Assembly: GCA_020310875.1 (NCBI GenBank)
Contig: CM035407.1
Span: forward strand, 66,555,158-66,619,157
DNA: 64,000 bases
Reading direction: 5' to 3'
Source of the DNA: Ceratopteris richardii
Taxonomy: Eukaryota > Streptophyta > Polypodiopsida > Polypodiales > Pteridaceae
The notes under the pieces were generated by a model, which searched no databases, was not told the origin of the DNA, and saw only the letters and a list, made by a program, of their open reading frames with translations. This document shows, piece by piece, positions 30,538 to 42,324 of the stretch (position 1 is its first letter; each line of letters opens with the position of its first letter). The position numbers and the translations under genes were made by a program.

Positions 30538-31550
30538 CACTCTTGTGGTGTCTGAAGAAGGGGAAAGACTAAGGTTGACATTACCTTGAACATGTTTTGG
30601 TCCCTCAAAGCTTCATTGTTTGCTTTCAAAGCCTATTTTTGAAGCATTTTTGGGTGTCTTTTGGAGCCATTTTGGAGTACTTTCACACGTAGTTCTCTTC
30701 ACACAGGTCCAATAACATCAAGAAGAATGTTCTTTGTAATTCTTCGACAATAAATATCAACCTTTGGGGCTGTGTTTTTAGCCACATTCTTAAAACTACA
30801 TGTTTCTCAAGAGGTTTTTAGTTTTGGTGGGAGGAGCTGCTGCAAATTTATGCAGGTTTTTGAGCCTAACTCATCAGAGTTGACAGACACTTGCAGGTGT
30901 TGTTGGATAGCTTTTGGGCTATGCATTCAGCGTTTTAGTGTCATTTTACTGCATATATTGAGCACATATACACCATGTACTCTTCTGTGGATACTACTTA
31001 TGTACGTCCATGTGGTCATTGATATAGTGGTTACATTTTTTTGCATAAAGCCTTTTACGTTTGAAAAAGAGGGTCATGGTGAGGTTTTCTTAACTAGGAG
31101 ACACCCAGATGTTGGGGTCTCTTTGGTGATGCAAGTGGAAGACTTACCCAGCCTTGCCATAGGAGATGTATGATAGCTATTCATAGGTGCTCGATAAGCC
31201 TTGTTGGCTTCTATTGGGTAACTGATTATATGCAGTGGAGTCCGTGATTCACTATGCAGGAAAACATGTCAGTACTTGTAGTTTTATGATATTTTGACAC
31301 TGGTCATACACTCATTTTGCAGAGGATACTCTAGCAAACTTTTTTCTAGATTTCTAGTTTTTTCAACTATACAATGGTCGATTTACTCCTTGAAAAACAT
31401 GTTTGTTGGTGTTCGGACTCTTCTAGCTCCATTATCATTCTATTCAGTTCTCTACCATCATTGCATCAAAGGTCTCACGCACATCCGATGGATCAGGGTC
31501 TAGTGCTAGTGTTCCGAGGAGGAGCTATAACTTGTAGGGAAAAGATCATT
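30538..31550 (+). other. Cop-2 long untranslated leader
   Basis: About 1 kb with only short frames and no recognised motif, between the 5S-like module and Gag. A leader of this length is unusual for a copia with such short LTRs, and part of it may be inserted sequence. Confidence 0.5.
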
Positions 31551-32335
31551 TTGAGATCCGAAAATTTGATGGCACAAACTTTGCTCTATGAAAGAATCAG
31601 ATTAAAGATGTGCTGATTTAAAGGAGGCAATGGAAGCTAGTAAATGGGATTTCAAAGAAGCCTGCTGACATGGATGAAGATGATTGGGATGAGTTAGATG
31701 AAATGGCCAGGTCTACTATTTGCTTGCACCTGGCAGATAATGTTTACTTTACAGTATTAGACTATGAAAGTGCAGAGGAGCTTTGGAAGAAGTTATGCAA
31801 TACATATGAAAAAGAGACGGCATCAAATAAAGTGCATCTGATGAGAAAATTATATGACCTTCGTATGAAGGACACAAATAGTGTTGTTGCTCATCTGAAT
31901 GAGTTTGATGCTATATTCGCCCAGTTACAGGCTCAGAAAATGGATATGGATAATGAAATTAAAGTAGTATTGCTATTATGCACCCTGCCATCATCATGGG
32001 ATATGTTTTTCATAGCTATTAGCAACAGTGCACCTAGTGGTAAACTCATCTATGATGACATATGTGGAGCACTCTTGAGTGAGGAGATTCATAGAAAATA
32101 TATGGTTGTCACTCAAGTGGAGATGCATATAATGTTCATGATTCTTACCAAGGAAAGAATCAGCAACGTGGCACGAGCAAGAACAAGGAAAAGAATGGTC
32201 AACAGAATAAGAGTAGAAGTAAATCAAGGAAGAGGGATATCGAATGCCATTATTGTCATAAGAAAGGACACATGAAGAAATACTGTTATGCATTAAAGAA
32301 TGCTAAAGGTAAAGGACAGAATGTTGATGGGCATG
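31551..32335 (+). pseudogene. Cop-2 Gag
   Basis: The frame begins at KFDGTNFAL (31553 on) and has two early stops (31589-31591, in place of a Trp; 31619-31621). It is then open from 31670 to 32275: WDELDEMARSTICLHLADNV, LWKKLCNTYEKET, LLCTLPSSWDMF. This is the UBN2-type copia Gag helical domain. The CCHC knuckle (CHYCHKKGHMKKYC, 32245-32286) is in another frame, so a frameshift lies before it. Confidence 0.85.
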
Positions 32336-32826
32336 TTAAATAGTTATTTGCACCATCTACTTTGACTATGAAGATTGAAGAAATTAATGCTATTTCTGAT
32401 GATACTGATGTGTTGACACTTGACAGTACTGTGCCAACTAAGGCACTTATGGCTGATTCTCTTCCCCACACCTGGCTGCTAGATTCTGGTGCTTCTTTCC
32501 ACGTGACATCACATAGAGAATGGTTCTCTAATTATGCAGCAAAGTCTCTTGGTACCGTGAGACTTGGTGACTCTTGCGAGTGTGATGTTGTGGGGATTGG
32601 AGATGTGGTTGTGCAGTTCATTGATGGTTCAAAATTTACTATGCATAATGTACGCCATGTACCTCAGTTATCATGCAATTTGATGTCAGTTGGTAAGCTT
32701 GATGACCTTGGTTACAAGGTGGTCTTCTATGCTCAATCCTTTCGTATATCAAAGAGCAATATGGTTATTTCAAAAGGAAGCAAAGTTGGCTCACTTTATC
32801 CTTTATTTGTATCATAGAAAGAACAC
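32336..32826 (+). pseudogene. Cop-2 protease
   Basis: Frame 32362-32817, after a stop at 32341-32343. It has TWLLDSGASFHVTSHREWF (catalytic Asp-Ser-Gly) and VPQLSCNLMSVGKL, the usual end of the copia protease domain. A TAG at 32815-32817 separates it from the integrase N terminus in the same frame. Confidence 0.85.
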
Positions 32827-33129
32827 TTGTTAGCTATTACTGAACAGCCTATGGCTTGTATTTGGCATGGTTGTTTGGGCCATATATCTCGTAGTGGAAT
32901 GGAAAATCTTTCTCGTTCTAGCTACTTACCTATGTTATCTTTCTCTGATTTTTCATTTTGTGAGCACTATCAATATGGAAAGCAAACCAGAAATGTGCAT
33001 AGAACTCACATTGACTCTTCAATTCAGCCTTTAGATCTCGTTCATACAGATGTGTGTGGTCCTATTCCCACTAGGTCCTTAGGTGGTTCTCTTTACTTTG
33101 TCACTTTCATAGATGATGCTACTAGAAAA
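32827..33129 (+). pseudogene. Cop-2 integrase, N-terminal part (interrupted by Cop-3)
   Basis: Zinc segment CIWHGCLGHISRSGMENL ... FCEHYQYGKQTR, where the first Cys of the CxxC pair is kept and the second is Tyr. Then VHTDVCGPIPTRSL (first catalytic Asp) and YFVTFIDDATRK, where Cop-3 is inserted at gaaaa. Confidence 0.85.
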
Positions 33130-34225
33130 TGTTGGTGCAAAACAAGCCTACACACATTGGCTTGGAAATTGGAACCTTGGAAGAACTAAAGATTGAACCC
33201 TTGGAGGATATATTTACAAGAATCAAGAACCATAGGAACTTAGTCTTATTGATTCTTACCTTTTATCTCATGTAAAAGTCTATATGACTTTAACCACTCA
33301 TGTAATCACACCTAACTGAGAAAGTCGTGGAAACTTTGATTGATTGAATAGGTGAATGATTGAGAGAATATCTCATTCACTTTTAGGTACAAGATTCTAG
33401 GAGATTGACATGATTTTGAAATTCAAAATCTCACTCAATCCCTATATAATCTACAAGTCAAAAGTCGCGGGTATCTTCACTCCTCCCGAGGCAATTCTGA
33501 GTCAATCCTTGAGTGTGTGAGAGCTACACCATAGCCTACACCTCTGAGTACCATTGAGCATCACATTACATGCCAATGGGAATGTACAATCATTAGATTT
33601 AATCAATATACTTACATTCATAATCTCTGTTTTCTCTGAGTGACTACCTTCAACTCTGTCAACTTCCAAGAGGCATATCTCAAGATCTACTGAACCAAAT
33701 TGGATGATTCAAAGTTCATTGGATTCAGCTCAAAGTATACTATACTCCTACAAATTTTCAAGGCTATTGGATCAACCATTGCAGAGAAATCCTAATCGAG
33801 GTGCTCACTGATCTGTGACTGTAAGTCTCCTAAAAAGTCGTGGGTACACCTTATTTTGCTAAAGTGATTTCTCTGAGTGTGGTTTATCATTTCCTTTCAT
33901 TCCACTTGGAAATGGAAGCTTACTAAGCCAATAGAATATCTCTAGAAGGAATTTTGCTAATTGTAACTACACTGGTCACACTGAGCATAACACTGAACAT
34001 GTATCAAGACCAAAATAGAAAGTTTTCAAGTCTTGTGATTTTCAAAGTAGTCTGTTTTGATCAAGTCATTACTCAAATCTTTTCCAAAGTACATATAGCA
34101 TATTTTGGTATCATTTGGAAGCTCAAGGAGTCTAAGCATATCTGAAGAGAAAGGAGGGCAGGTGATAAGCAGGTCTAGCAGCACCAACTTGATCTTCTGA
34201 GTGCATCCAGCCATCACTCCCAACA
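33130..34225 (+). mobile_element. Cop-3 5' LTR
   Basis: Starts tgttggtg, ends cccaaca. TATA-like ctatataat at 33442-33450 (38826-38834 in the 3' copy). Confidence 0.95.
33442..33450 (+). promoter_or_regulatory. TATA box of Cop-3 5' LTR
   Basis: ctatataat, about 310 bases into the LTR, conserved in the 3' LTR; the likely U3 promoter core. Confidence 0.6.
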
Positions 34226-34226
34226 G

Positions 34227-34238
34227 TGGTATCAGAGC
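34227..34238 (+). promoter_or_regulatory. Cop-3 primer-binding site
   Basis: TGGTATCAGAGC one base after the LTR; perfect plant initiator-Met type. Confidence 0.93.
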
Positions 34239-34251
34239 AAATAAGGTAATC

Positions 34252-37200
34252 ATGGGTGATGGTTTCCCTTCCTTCATTGACAAATTAGACAGGAACAACT
34301 ACCAAGCTTGGTCTCTAAGGATGAAGACCTATCTACAAGGAAGGAGCTTGTATGGATACATATCAGGAGATGAGGAATTGCCCTCATTCAAAACTAGAGG
34401 CCTACCCACAAAGGATGAACATGAGAGGCTCAATCAATGGTGTGCAAAAGATGCTTTGGCAAGGTCATATCTTCTAAACTCTATTTCTGATTTCCTTCTA
34501 CCACACATAAGGAATTGCAAAACTTCCCAAGAGACTTGGGAAACCTTGTCAACTTATTTTTCATCAAGCACAAGGGCCAGAAAGAATCAGCTATGGGTTG
34601 AGTTTACAACTCTTAGGAAGCAATCAAAACAATGTGTCTCAGACTTTGTCACCAAGGTCAAAGACATTGCAGACCAACTTGCAAGTGTTGGAGAGGAGAT
34701 TGAGGAAGAGCAAATAGTCAGACAAGTGATCAATGGACTAAAGGCAGATGACAAGTGGGAGAGCTTTACCACAGCAATGGACTTGTACATGGACATCCAA
34801 GCACCTGATTTGACAACTCTGATTGGACAACTCTTTACTCATGAAGCAAAGATCACAAAGAATGGAGAGCAATCAAAAGGTAACAATCCCTCTGCCCTTT
34901 ATACTGATAAGAAGGTTAAAGATAAAGGTAAAAGCAAGAAGGGTGATGAAGAAGGCTCTACCTCCCAAGCAAACTATGCAGGGAGAGGTAGATCATCTAG
35001 AGGTAGGGGCAGAGGAGGTAAGTCAGGTAGGGGGAGACCCTACAATCAATCTCCATGCAATATCTGTGGCTTGTCTAACCATACTACAGATGAATGCTAC
35101 AAAAACTACAAGAACCAAAGAGGAAGAGGTCACCAAAGAGGAGGATACTCTCAAGGCAGAGGCAGATTCAACCAATCTCAAGGCTACCATGGCTACAACA
35201 ATAATTATAACAACAACTACAATCACAATGGCAACTATCAAGGTGGATACAGAAATAGGAAAGACTACAACAATTATGCAGAGGAGCAAGATGATTCCTT
35301 GTTGATCATGAATATGACATCTAAGTCAGGTATCAATGATGAACACTTATTCTATATTGATTCAGGTTGCTCTAATCATGTAGCTGGAAATGTTGCCTTA
35401 CTCTCTGATTTGGAAGAACCCAAAGGCAAGCACCAAGTGCAGACAGGTGATGACACTAAACACTCAGTTGTTAAAGTAGGCAATGTCAAAACTAGTGATG
35501 GTAATCAGAATTTATTGAGCAGAGTATTGTATGTTCCAACAATCACCAAGAATCTGATGAGTGTAGGTCAGATTGTGGAAAAAGGTCTACAGGTCAGGTT
35601 CACTCAACATGGTGCATATGTGGAGGATCCAAGACATGGATTCAGAAGGATAGCCAAGGGAGAAAAATCAGGTAGATTGTTTACCTTTGAACTTGAAGAC
35701 ACTAAGAGTATTGCTTTGTACAACTATAAAGATCAAACACTATCAGAATTGGAGATTTGGCACAAAAGATTAGGTCACATTGGAGAGAGGACCTTAAAAC
35801 AAATGAGTAGGGATCAATGTGTGCTTGGGATACCTAATGTATCCAAGCAACACATGATATACAAGTGTGGGGCTTGTCAATTTGGTAAGTCACACAGATT
35901 GCCCTATACCAAGAAAGGATTTATGCATGAAGATTATCTGGAATTGGTGCATACAGATGTTTGGGGACCTAGCAAGGAGCCATCCATATCTGGATCAAGG
36001 TACTATGTGTCCTTCATTGATGACTATAGCAGGTGGACTGTCTTATACTTCATGAAACATAAAGATGAAGTATTTAATTGTTTCAAAAGGTATCTTGCAT
36101 TAGTTGAAAATCAAACAGGTAGACATTTGAAGAGGCTAAGGTCAGATGATGGTGGAGAATACTTCTCCAATGACTTTGAAGAGTTCTTGTAGGAAAGAGG
36201 CATCAAGAGGGAGATTACTACAAGGTACTCACCTAAACAAAATGGGGTAGCTGAAAGGAGAAATAGACTCCTTGTAGAGATAGCTAGGTCTATGCTAAAT
36301 GAAAAGAAATTGCCAAATTATCTATGGGCAGAAAGTGTATCTACTGCCACATATTTAATTAACAGGTTGCCATCAAAGACACTTGATGGAATGACACCCT
36401 ATGAGGCTTGGCATGGTAAGAGACCATCTCTGGATCACTGCAAAATTTTTGGATGTGTTGCATATGTGCATATTCCCTCACAGGTAAGGGGAAAGCTAGA
36501 CCCTAAAGCTGAAAAATGTATCTTCATTGGTTATGATTTGAATCAAAAAGGATACAGGTTCTATAATCCCTCAAACAAAGGCTTCAAGGTAAGCAGAGAT
36601 GTCATCTTTGATGAAAATGATTCATGGTATGAAAATGAGTGCAGGAAAGTTAGCCTACCTTATGATATGGAAGAAGACTTTCCCAAGCTTATCAGAGAAG
36701 AACCAATTCAGAAAGAGGACACAAGCTCAGATGATGAAGACACCATCAACATTGAAGAGTTCAAGGCTTGGAAATCCAAAGGGAAGATGAAGATGAAGCA
36801 ACTAGAAGATAATCCAGAATCCTCAACTCAAGCTATGAGGAGATCTCAGAGAGAAAAGAAAAAACCTATTAGGTATGGGTATGATACTTCACTTGTAACC
36901 AAGCACTCTGTATATCTTGCAAAGGATCTCTTGAATGAAGAACCAGGTACATTTGAAGAAGCAATTACTAAACCAGAATGGAAGGAAGCAATGGATGAAG
37001 AAATGGAGGCTCTCAAGGAGAGTAATACTTGGGACTTGGTACCCAAGAAGGACTCCATGAAGGTGATAGGATCCAGATGGATCTACAAACTCAAGAGGAA
37101 CTCAAATGGTACAATAAGCAGGTATAAAGCTAGGTTGGTAGCCAAGGGTTTTGCACAAACCCAAGGCATTGATTATGAGGAGACATTTTCTCCTGTGGCC

Positions 37201-38472
37201 AAGATGCCAATTATCAGAGTTATGGTGAGTGTAGCTGCATCCAAGAATTGGAACATGTACCAATTGGATGTGAAGAATGCATTCTTGAATGGATGGATAT
37301 CTGAAGAAGTCTACATGTCACAACCACCTGGCTATGAAGATCCCAATAAGGTAAATCATGTTTGTAAATTGAAGAAGGCTTTATATGGATTGAAGCAAGC
37401 ACCTAGAGCATGGAATTACAGGTTGACAACTTATCTCCTAGATCAAGGATTTGTGATGAGTAAAGCAGATACTTCATTGTTTATCAAAAAGAACAATTCA
37501 GAGGTAATATACTTGTGTGTCTATGTTGATGACATCATTATTACAAGAAATGATGTTCAGGGAATAAGACACATCAAAGGACAGATGATGAAGGAATTCA
37601 AGATCAATGATCTTGGATTATTAAAGTACTTCCTAGGACTTGAATTGGTCTACACAAATTCAGGTATCTTTATTACTCAGAAGAAGTATATTCAAGACAT
37701 GGTCAAGAAGTTTAATTTGCAGGAAGCTAAAGTCTCAAACATTCCTATGGAAGTCAACCACAAACTCAGTGCACATGAAGGAGAAGAACTCAAAGATATT
37801 ACAGGTTATCAAAGTCTAGTAGGTAGTCTAAATTATGCTACCTTAACCAGGATTGATATATCATATGGTGTTAGTGTACTTAGCCAATTTATGCACAAAC
37901 CAAGAGTACCTCATTTGGAGGCAGCAAAGAAAATAGTAAAGTACCTAAAGGGAACACAAAATCATGGTTTTTACTTTCCATATTCATCAGACATTGATAT
38001 TAAGGTATACTCAGATGCAGATTGGGCAGGTTGCAAGGATGACAGGAGAAGCACATCTGGTTACATATGCTTTGCAGGTGATAAACCAATTTCTTGGTCA
38101 TCCAAGAAACAACCCACAGTAGCTTTGTCATCTACTGAGGCAGAATATAGAGGGCTAGCCAATGCCACTCAAGAAGCCATATGGTTGAAGCTATTATATT
38201 CAGAATTGGGCCTATACACAAGGCCACCAATCATATTTGGTGATAACACAAGTTCTCTTCACCTAGCAGCTAATCCAATTTATCATGCTAGGACAAAACA
38301 CATAGAGGTTCATTACCACTATGTGAGGGAGAAGTTACTTAGCAAAGAAATTCAATTATCATATGTGTCTACTAATATACAATGTGCAGATTTGCTTACT
38401 AAAGCTCTGGATGGAAGCAAGCTATGCAGATTTAAATCCATGATTGGATTGCAGGAAATAATTGAAGACTAG
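34252..38472 (+). pseudogene. Cop-3 Gag-Pol polyprotein with one amber stop
   Basis: One frame of 1406 codons from ATG 34252 (MGDGFPSF, 13 bases after the PBS) to the stop at 38470-38472, broken only by TAG at codon 647 (36190-36192). Order by residue: Gag helical domain ~10-190; RG-rich; CX2CX4HX4C knuckle 269-282; protease Asp 370 (YIDSGCSNH); integrase zinc segment ~504-550; integrase catalytic Asp 569, Asp 632 and Glu 668 (35 residues between the last two); RT with NAFLNGW, ALYGLKQAPRAW and YVDD at ~1091-1094; RNase H from Asp ~1255 ([19 protein letters not shown]); tail DLLTKAL. The stop falls inside the integrase core. All other catalytic residues are kept. Confidence 0.93.
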
Positions 38473-38501
38473 AGAAGAAGACTTGAGCCAAAGTGTTTGG
38501 C

Positions 38502-38513
38502 TTGAGGGGGAGT
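38502..38513 (+). promoter_or_regulatory. Cop-3 polypurine tract
   Basis: ttgagggggagt directly before the 3' LTR. Confidence 0.85.
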
Positions 38514-39612
38514 TGTTGGTGCAAAACAAGCCTACACACATTGGCTTGGAAATTGGAACCTTGGAAGAACTAAAGCTTGAACCCTTGGAGGATATATTTA
38601 CAAGAATCAAGAACCATAGGAACTTAGTCTTATTGATTCTTACCTTTTATCTCATGTAAAAGTCTATATGACTTTAACCACTCATGTAATCACACCTAAC
38701 TGAGAAAGTCGTGGAAACTTTGATTGATTGAATAGGTGAATGATTGAGAGAATATCTCATTCACTTTTAGGTACAAGATTCTAGGAGATTGACATGATTT
38801 TGAAATTCAAAATCTCACTCAATCCCTATATAATCTACAAGTCAAAAGTCGCGGGTATCTTCACTCCTCCCGAGGCAATTCTGAGTCAATCCTTGAGTGT
38901 GTGAGAGCTACACCATAGCCTACAACTCTGAGTACCATTGAGCATCACATTACATGCCAATGGGAATGTACAATCATTAGATTTAATCAATATACTTACA
39001 TTCATAATCTCTGTTTTCTCTGAGTGACTACCTTCAACTCTGTCAACTTCCAAGAGGCATATCTCAAGATCTACTGAACCAAATTGGATGATTCAAAGTG
39101 CATTGGATTCAGCTCAAAGTATACTATACTCCTACAAAGTTTCAAGGCTATTGGATCAACCATTGCAGAGAAATCCTAATCGAGGTGCTCACTGATCTGT
39201 GACTGTAAGTCTCCTAAAAAGTCGGGGGCACACCTTATTTTGCTAAAGTGATTTCTCTGAGTGTGGTTTATCATTTCCTTTCATTCCACTTGGAAATGGA
39301 AGCTTACTAAGCCAATAGAATATCTCTAGAAGGAATTTTGCTAATTGTAACTACACTAGTCACACTGAGCATAACACTGAACAGGTATCAAGACCAAAAT
39401 AGAAAGTTTTCAAGTCTTGTGATTTTCAAAGTAGTCTGTTTTGATCAAGTCATTACTCAAATCTTTTCCAAAGTACATATAGCATATTTTGGTATCATTT
39501 GGAAGCTCAAGGAGTCTTCTAAGCATATCTGAAGAGAAAGGAGGGCAGGTGATAAGCAGGTCTAGCAGCACCAACTTGATCTTCTGAGTGCATCCAGCCA
39601 TCACTCCCAACA
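38514..39612 (+). mobile_element. Cop-3 3' LTR
   Basis: 1099 bases, near-identical to the 5' copy, ending cccaaca before gaaaa. Confidence 0.95.
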
Positions 39613-39617
39613 GAAAA

Positions 39618-40216
39618 GTCTAAGTATATCCTATCAAATCGAAAGATGAGGTATTCCCTACTTTTAGAAAATGGCTTTCTTCAATTGAGACTGAAAAAGG
39701 AACTAAGCTTAAGGATTTACGTTCAGATAATGGGGTGAGTATACCTCACATGAATTCAACCTTTTTTGTCAGTGTAGAGGAATTTGTAGAGAGTTTACAG
39801 CTCCTTATACCCTAGTACAGAATGGTGTAGCTGAGAGGATGAATAGAACTATTCAAGATAGAGTAGTCTCTATGTTGCATCATGCAAACCTCTCACAAGG
39901 TTTTTGGACAGAAGTAGTATTGACTGCAGTTCATGTGACTAACCTTTCACCTAGTACCGCCAAAGGTCTGAAAGTGGCACAAGAGTTATGGACAGGGAAG
40001 CCACCATATTATGATCATCTTCAAGTTTTTGGGTGTGAAGCATATGTTCATATACCCAAGAATCTTAGACAAAAGTTGGACCATAAGTCAAAGAAATGCA
40101 TTTTTCTTGGATATGGTCGAGAAGGACAATTTGGATATCGCTTATGGGATCCTGAAACATTATCATTTTTAATGAGTCTACAATGCATAAACAACCCATT
40201 AAGGAGGTTGAAGTGA
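39618..40216 (+). pseudogene. Cop-2 integrase, C-terminal part
   Basis: Resumes after Cop-3: LKDLRSDNG (second catalytic Asp, ~39710-39735), then a short frameshifted stretch, NGVAERMNRTIQDR (third catalytic residue, Glu; the frame is open from 39839), LSQGFWTEVV, VFGCEAYVHIP, KKCIFLGYG. Frame changes occur at 39735-39800 and at the end, so it is inactive. Confidence 0.82.
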
Positions 40217-40664
40217 GAAGAGTTGTGTTTGAGGATACTAGTCCTCCGATTAGCATGCATAAAAATGCTACACATAGGGATGTTCAAGAGTATGTCCATT
40301 CAGATCATTCTGCACATGTTCGTGTTCAGCAAACATTGAGATGTTCTGCATGTGTCTCACATCCACCTGATAGATATGTTCCAGGTTTATATTTTGTTAT
40401 GCTAACAGATGCCGGTGAGCCTTCTTGCTACAAAGAGACTATGCATACAGAGGATCATGTCAAGTGGGAGCGTGCCATGAAGAGCGAGAGAATGGTACTT
40501 GGGATTTAGTAACTTTGCCAAAGGGCAAGAAAGCTTTACCATGTAAATGGGTATATAAGCTAAAATTCACATCAGATAGTGCTTCTCCAAAATATAAAGC
40601 ATGACTCATTGCAAAGGGTTTTAAGCAACAACATGCTGTTGATTTTGAGGAAATCTTCTCTCCA
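40217..40664 (+). pseudogene. Cop-2 RT, N-terminal part, frameshifted
   Basis: Fragments in two frames: VKWERAMKSER (40183-40509 frame), then GTWDLVTLPKGKKALPCKWVYKLKF and KYKA*LIAKGF, with a TGA at an Arg position near 40602. The same frame continues into the next entry. Confidence 0.75.
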
Positions 40665-41945
40665 ATGGTCAAGATGACTACCCTACGTATGTTGCTTGGA
40701 TTCATTGCAATGGAGGACTTAGAGCTAGTCCAAATGGATGTGAAAACTGCTTTCTTGCATGGAGATCTTATAGATGAGATCTATATAGAACAACCAGAGG
40801 GTTATGTAGTTCGTGGCAAGGAAAGTCTAGTTTGTAAGCTTAAGAAGAGCTTGTATGGACTTAAACAGTCCCCTAGACAATGGTACCAAAAGTTTGATGC
40901 TTTTGTGAAATCTCAAGGCTATTCTCGAAGCAATGAGGATCATTGTCTCTACACAAAGAGATGCTCAGATGGCAGCTTGATATGCTTGATACTTTATGTC
41001 GATGATATGTTGATTGCTTGGAGGTCCTCTTATGATTTGTCAATTCTCAAAAAGAAATTGAGTCAAACATTTGATATGAAGGATTTGGGGGATGCCAAAC
41101 ATATTCTTGGCATGCACATTACTCGTGATAGGAGTAAAAGATGCATATACTTGTTTCAAAGTGGGTACATATCCAAAGTACTTCACCAGTTCAATATGCA
41201 GGGTGGAAAGTCATTGAATACACCTTTACCCACATATGTGAAATTGAGCAAGGATGATTGCCCCAAATCAGATGAGGAAAAGGAATTCATGACCAAAATT
41301 CCCTATGAGTCTGCTATTGGTAGTCTCATGTATGCTATGGTAGCTACGAGGCCAGACATTGCATTTGCAGTGGGAGTTGTGAGCAGATATATGTCTAATC
41401 CTGGCAAGAAACATTGGGAAGCAGTCAAGATGATTTTGAGATATCTGAGTGGCACTAAGGACAAGTGTCTATGCTTAGGTAGAGGGAAAGCATCCATTAT
41501 TGGTTACACAGATTCTGATTATGCTGGTTGTGTAAACAATCATAAATCTACATCAGGGTACATTTTTCATTTTGTTGGAGGTGCTATCTCTTGGAGATCT
41601 TGTCTTCAAGAATGTACATTTGTTTCCACCACAGAAGCAGAGTATGTTGCAGCAAGTGAGGCATGTAAGGAAGCATTGTGGCTTTCTTGTCTTGCTTGTG
41701 ATATGGGTTTACCTCAACATGTGCCTTGCTTGCTCAGTGATAGTCAGAGTGCCATTGGTTTAGCTAAGAATCCGGTCTATCACGCAAAGACCAAGCACAT
41801 TGAGGTGAGGTATAGAGATTGCTTAGCCACTGAGCGCATTATTCTTGAGAAGGTTCACACTCGAGATAATGCTGCAGATGCTTTGACTAAAGCTCTACCA
41901 CAGGATAACTTTCGACACTGTTGTCACTTGATGGGGGTTACTTGA
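40665..41945 (+). CDS. Cop-2 RT palm and RNase H, open
   Basis: 426 codons without a stop despite the age of the element. RT: LVQMDVKTAFLHGDL, EQPEGYVV, SLYGLKQSPRQWYQ and YVDDM. RNase H: YTDSDYAGCVNNHKSTSGY, TEAEYVAASEACKEALW, SDSQSAIGLAKN, TKHIEVRY, DALTKALP. All core acidic residues of RNase H are visible. The RT N-terminal region is frameshifted just upstream, so this is a remnant and not a working enzyme. Confidence 0.9.
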   Translation: MVKMTTLRMLLGFIAMEDLELVQMDVKTAFLHGDLIDEIYIEQPEGYVVRGKESLVCKLKKSLYGLKQSPRQWYQKFDAFVKSQGYSRSNEDHCLYTKRCSDGSLICLILYVDDMLIAWRSSYDLSILKKKLSQTFDMKDLGDAKHILGMHITRDRSKRCIYLFQSGYISKVLHQFNMQGGKSLNTPLPTYVKLSKDDCPKSDEEKEFMTKIPYESAIGSLMYAMVATRPDIAFAVGVVSRYMSNPGKKHWEAVKMILRYLSGTKDKCLCLGRGKASIIGYTDSDYAGCVNNHKSTSGYIFHFVGGAISWRSCLQECTFVSTTEAEYVAASEACKEALWLSCLACDMGLPQHVPCLLSDSQSAIGLAKNPVYHAKTKHIEVRYRDCLATERIILEKVHTRDNAADALTKALPQDNFRHCCHLMGVT

Positions 41946-41989
41946 TTCTTGATCATGCACAGTCACTTGTATACTGTGTAACATGCCCA

Positions 41990-42006
41990 TCAAGTGGGAG
42001 GTAAAG
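41990..42006 (+). promoter_or_regulatory. Cop-2 polypurine tract (probable)
   Basis: Purine-rich caagtgggaggtaaag, 17 bases before the 3' LTR start instead of directly adjacent. This suggests either decay or a slightly different true LTR border. Confidence 0.5.
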
Positions 42007-42023
42007 TTTGTATACTTACAGAT

Positions 42024-42319
42024 TGTTACCATTAGTGTCCATGTGAAAGGCCAAATGGCCACCGGACACTTCCTTGTATATGTTCTTTAATAAAACATAT
42101 AGTGGCCTGGTCAATCACAGACTATAAGTTCGACCGCGTTTACAAGACCTAAGAAGTCTATCTTCATGCTCCCTATGTACTGTGTTTTCTACATGTTTTG
42201 CTGTCTCTGTGCGGAGCATCATGTGTGGCCCAGTAGCTCGGTTTTCTACTCCGAGGATATCATCGTGGAGCTTGCGAGAAGGAGAGTGCACTGTGGTGGA
42301 TCATCGTCGAATCACTTCA
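42024..42319 (+). mobile_element. Cop-2 3' LTR
   Basis: 296 bases matching 29895-30190 at roughly 90%; ends cacttca before ttacc. Confidence 0.92.
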
Positions 42320-42324
42320 TTACC

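Larger units (their letters stand above)
33130..39612 (+). mobile_element. Cop-3: nearly intact Ty1/copia retrotransposon
   Basis: 6483 bases. LTRs 33130-34225 (1096) and 38514-39612 (1099), with TG/CA ends and duplication gaaaa (33125-33129, 39613-39617). The LTRs differ by about eight substitutions and one 3-base indel (under 1%), so it is the youngest insertion here. PBS, polypurine tract and all domains are present. The coding frame has a single in-frame stop. Confidence 0.96.
29895..42319 (+). mobile_element. Cop-2: Ty1/copia retrotransposon, old, carrying Cop-3
   Basis: LTRs of 296 bases (29895-30190, 42024-42319) with TG/CA ends, flanked by ttact (29890-29894) and ttacc (42320-42324), one mismatch apart. 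Removing it restores the Gyp-B protease sequence. The LTRs differ at roughly 10% of positions by eye, so it is much older than nested Cop-3. The coding order is copia. The leader carries a Pol III-like module and tandem repeats. Confidence 0.92.
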
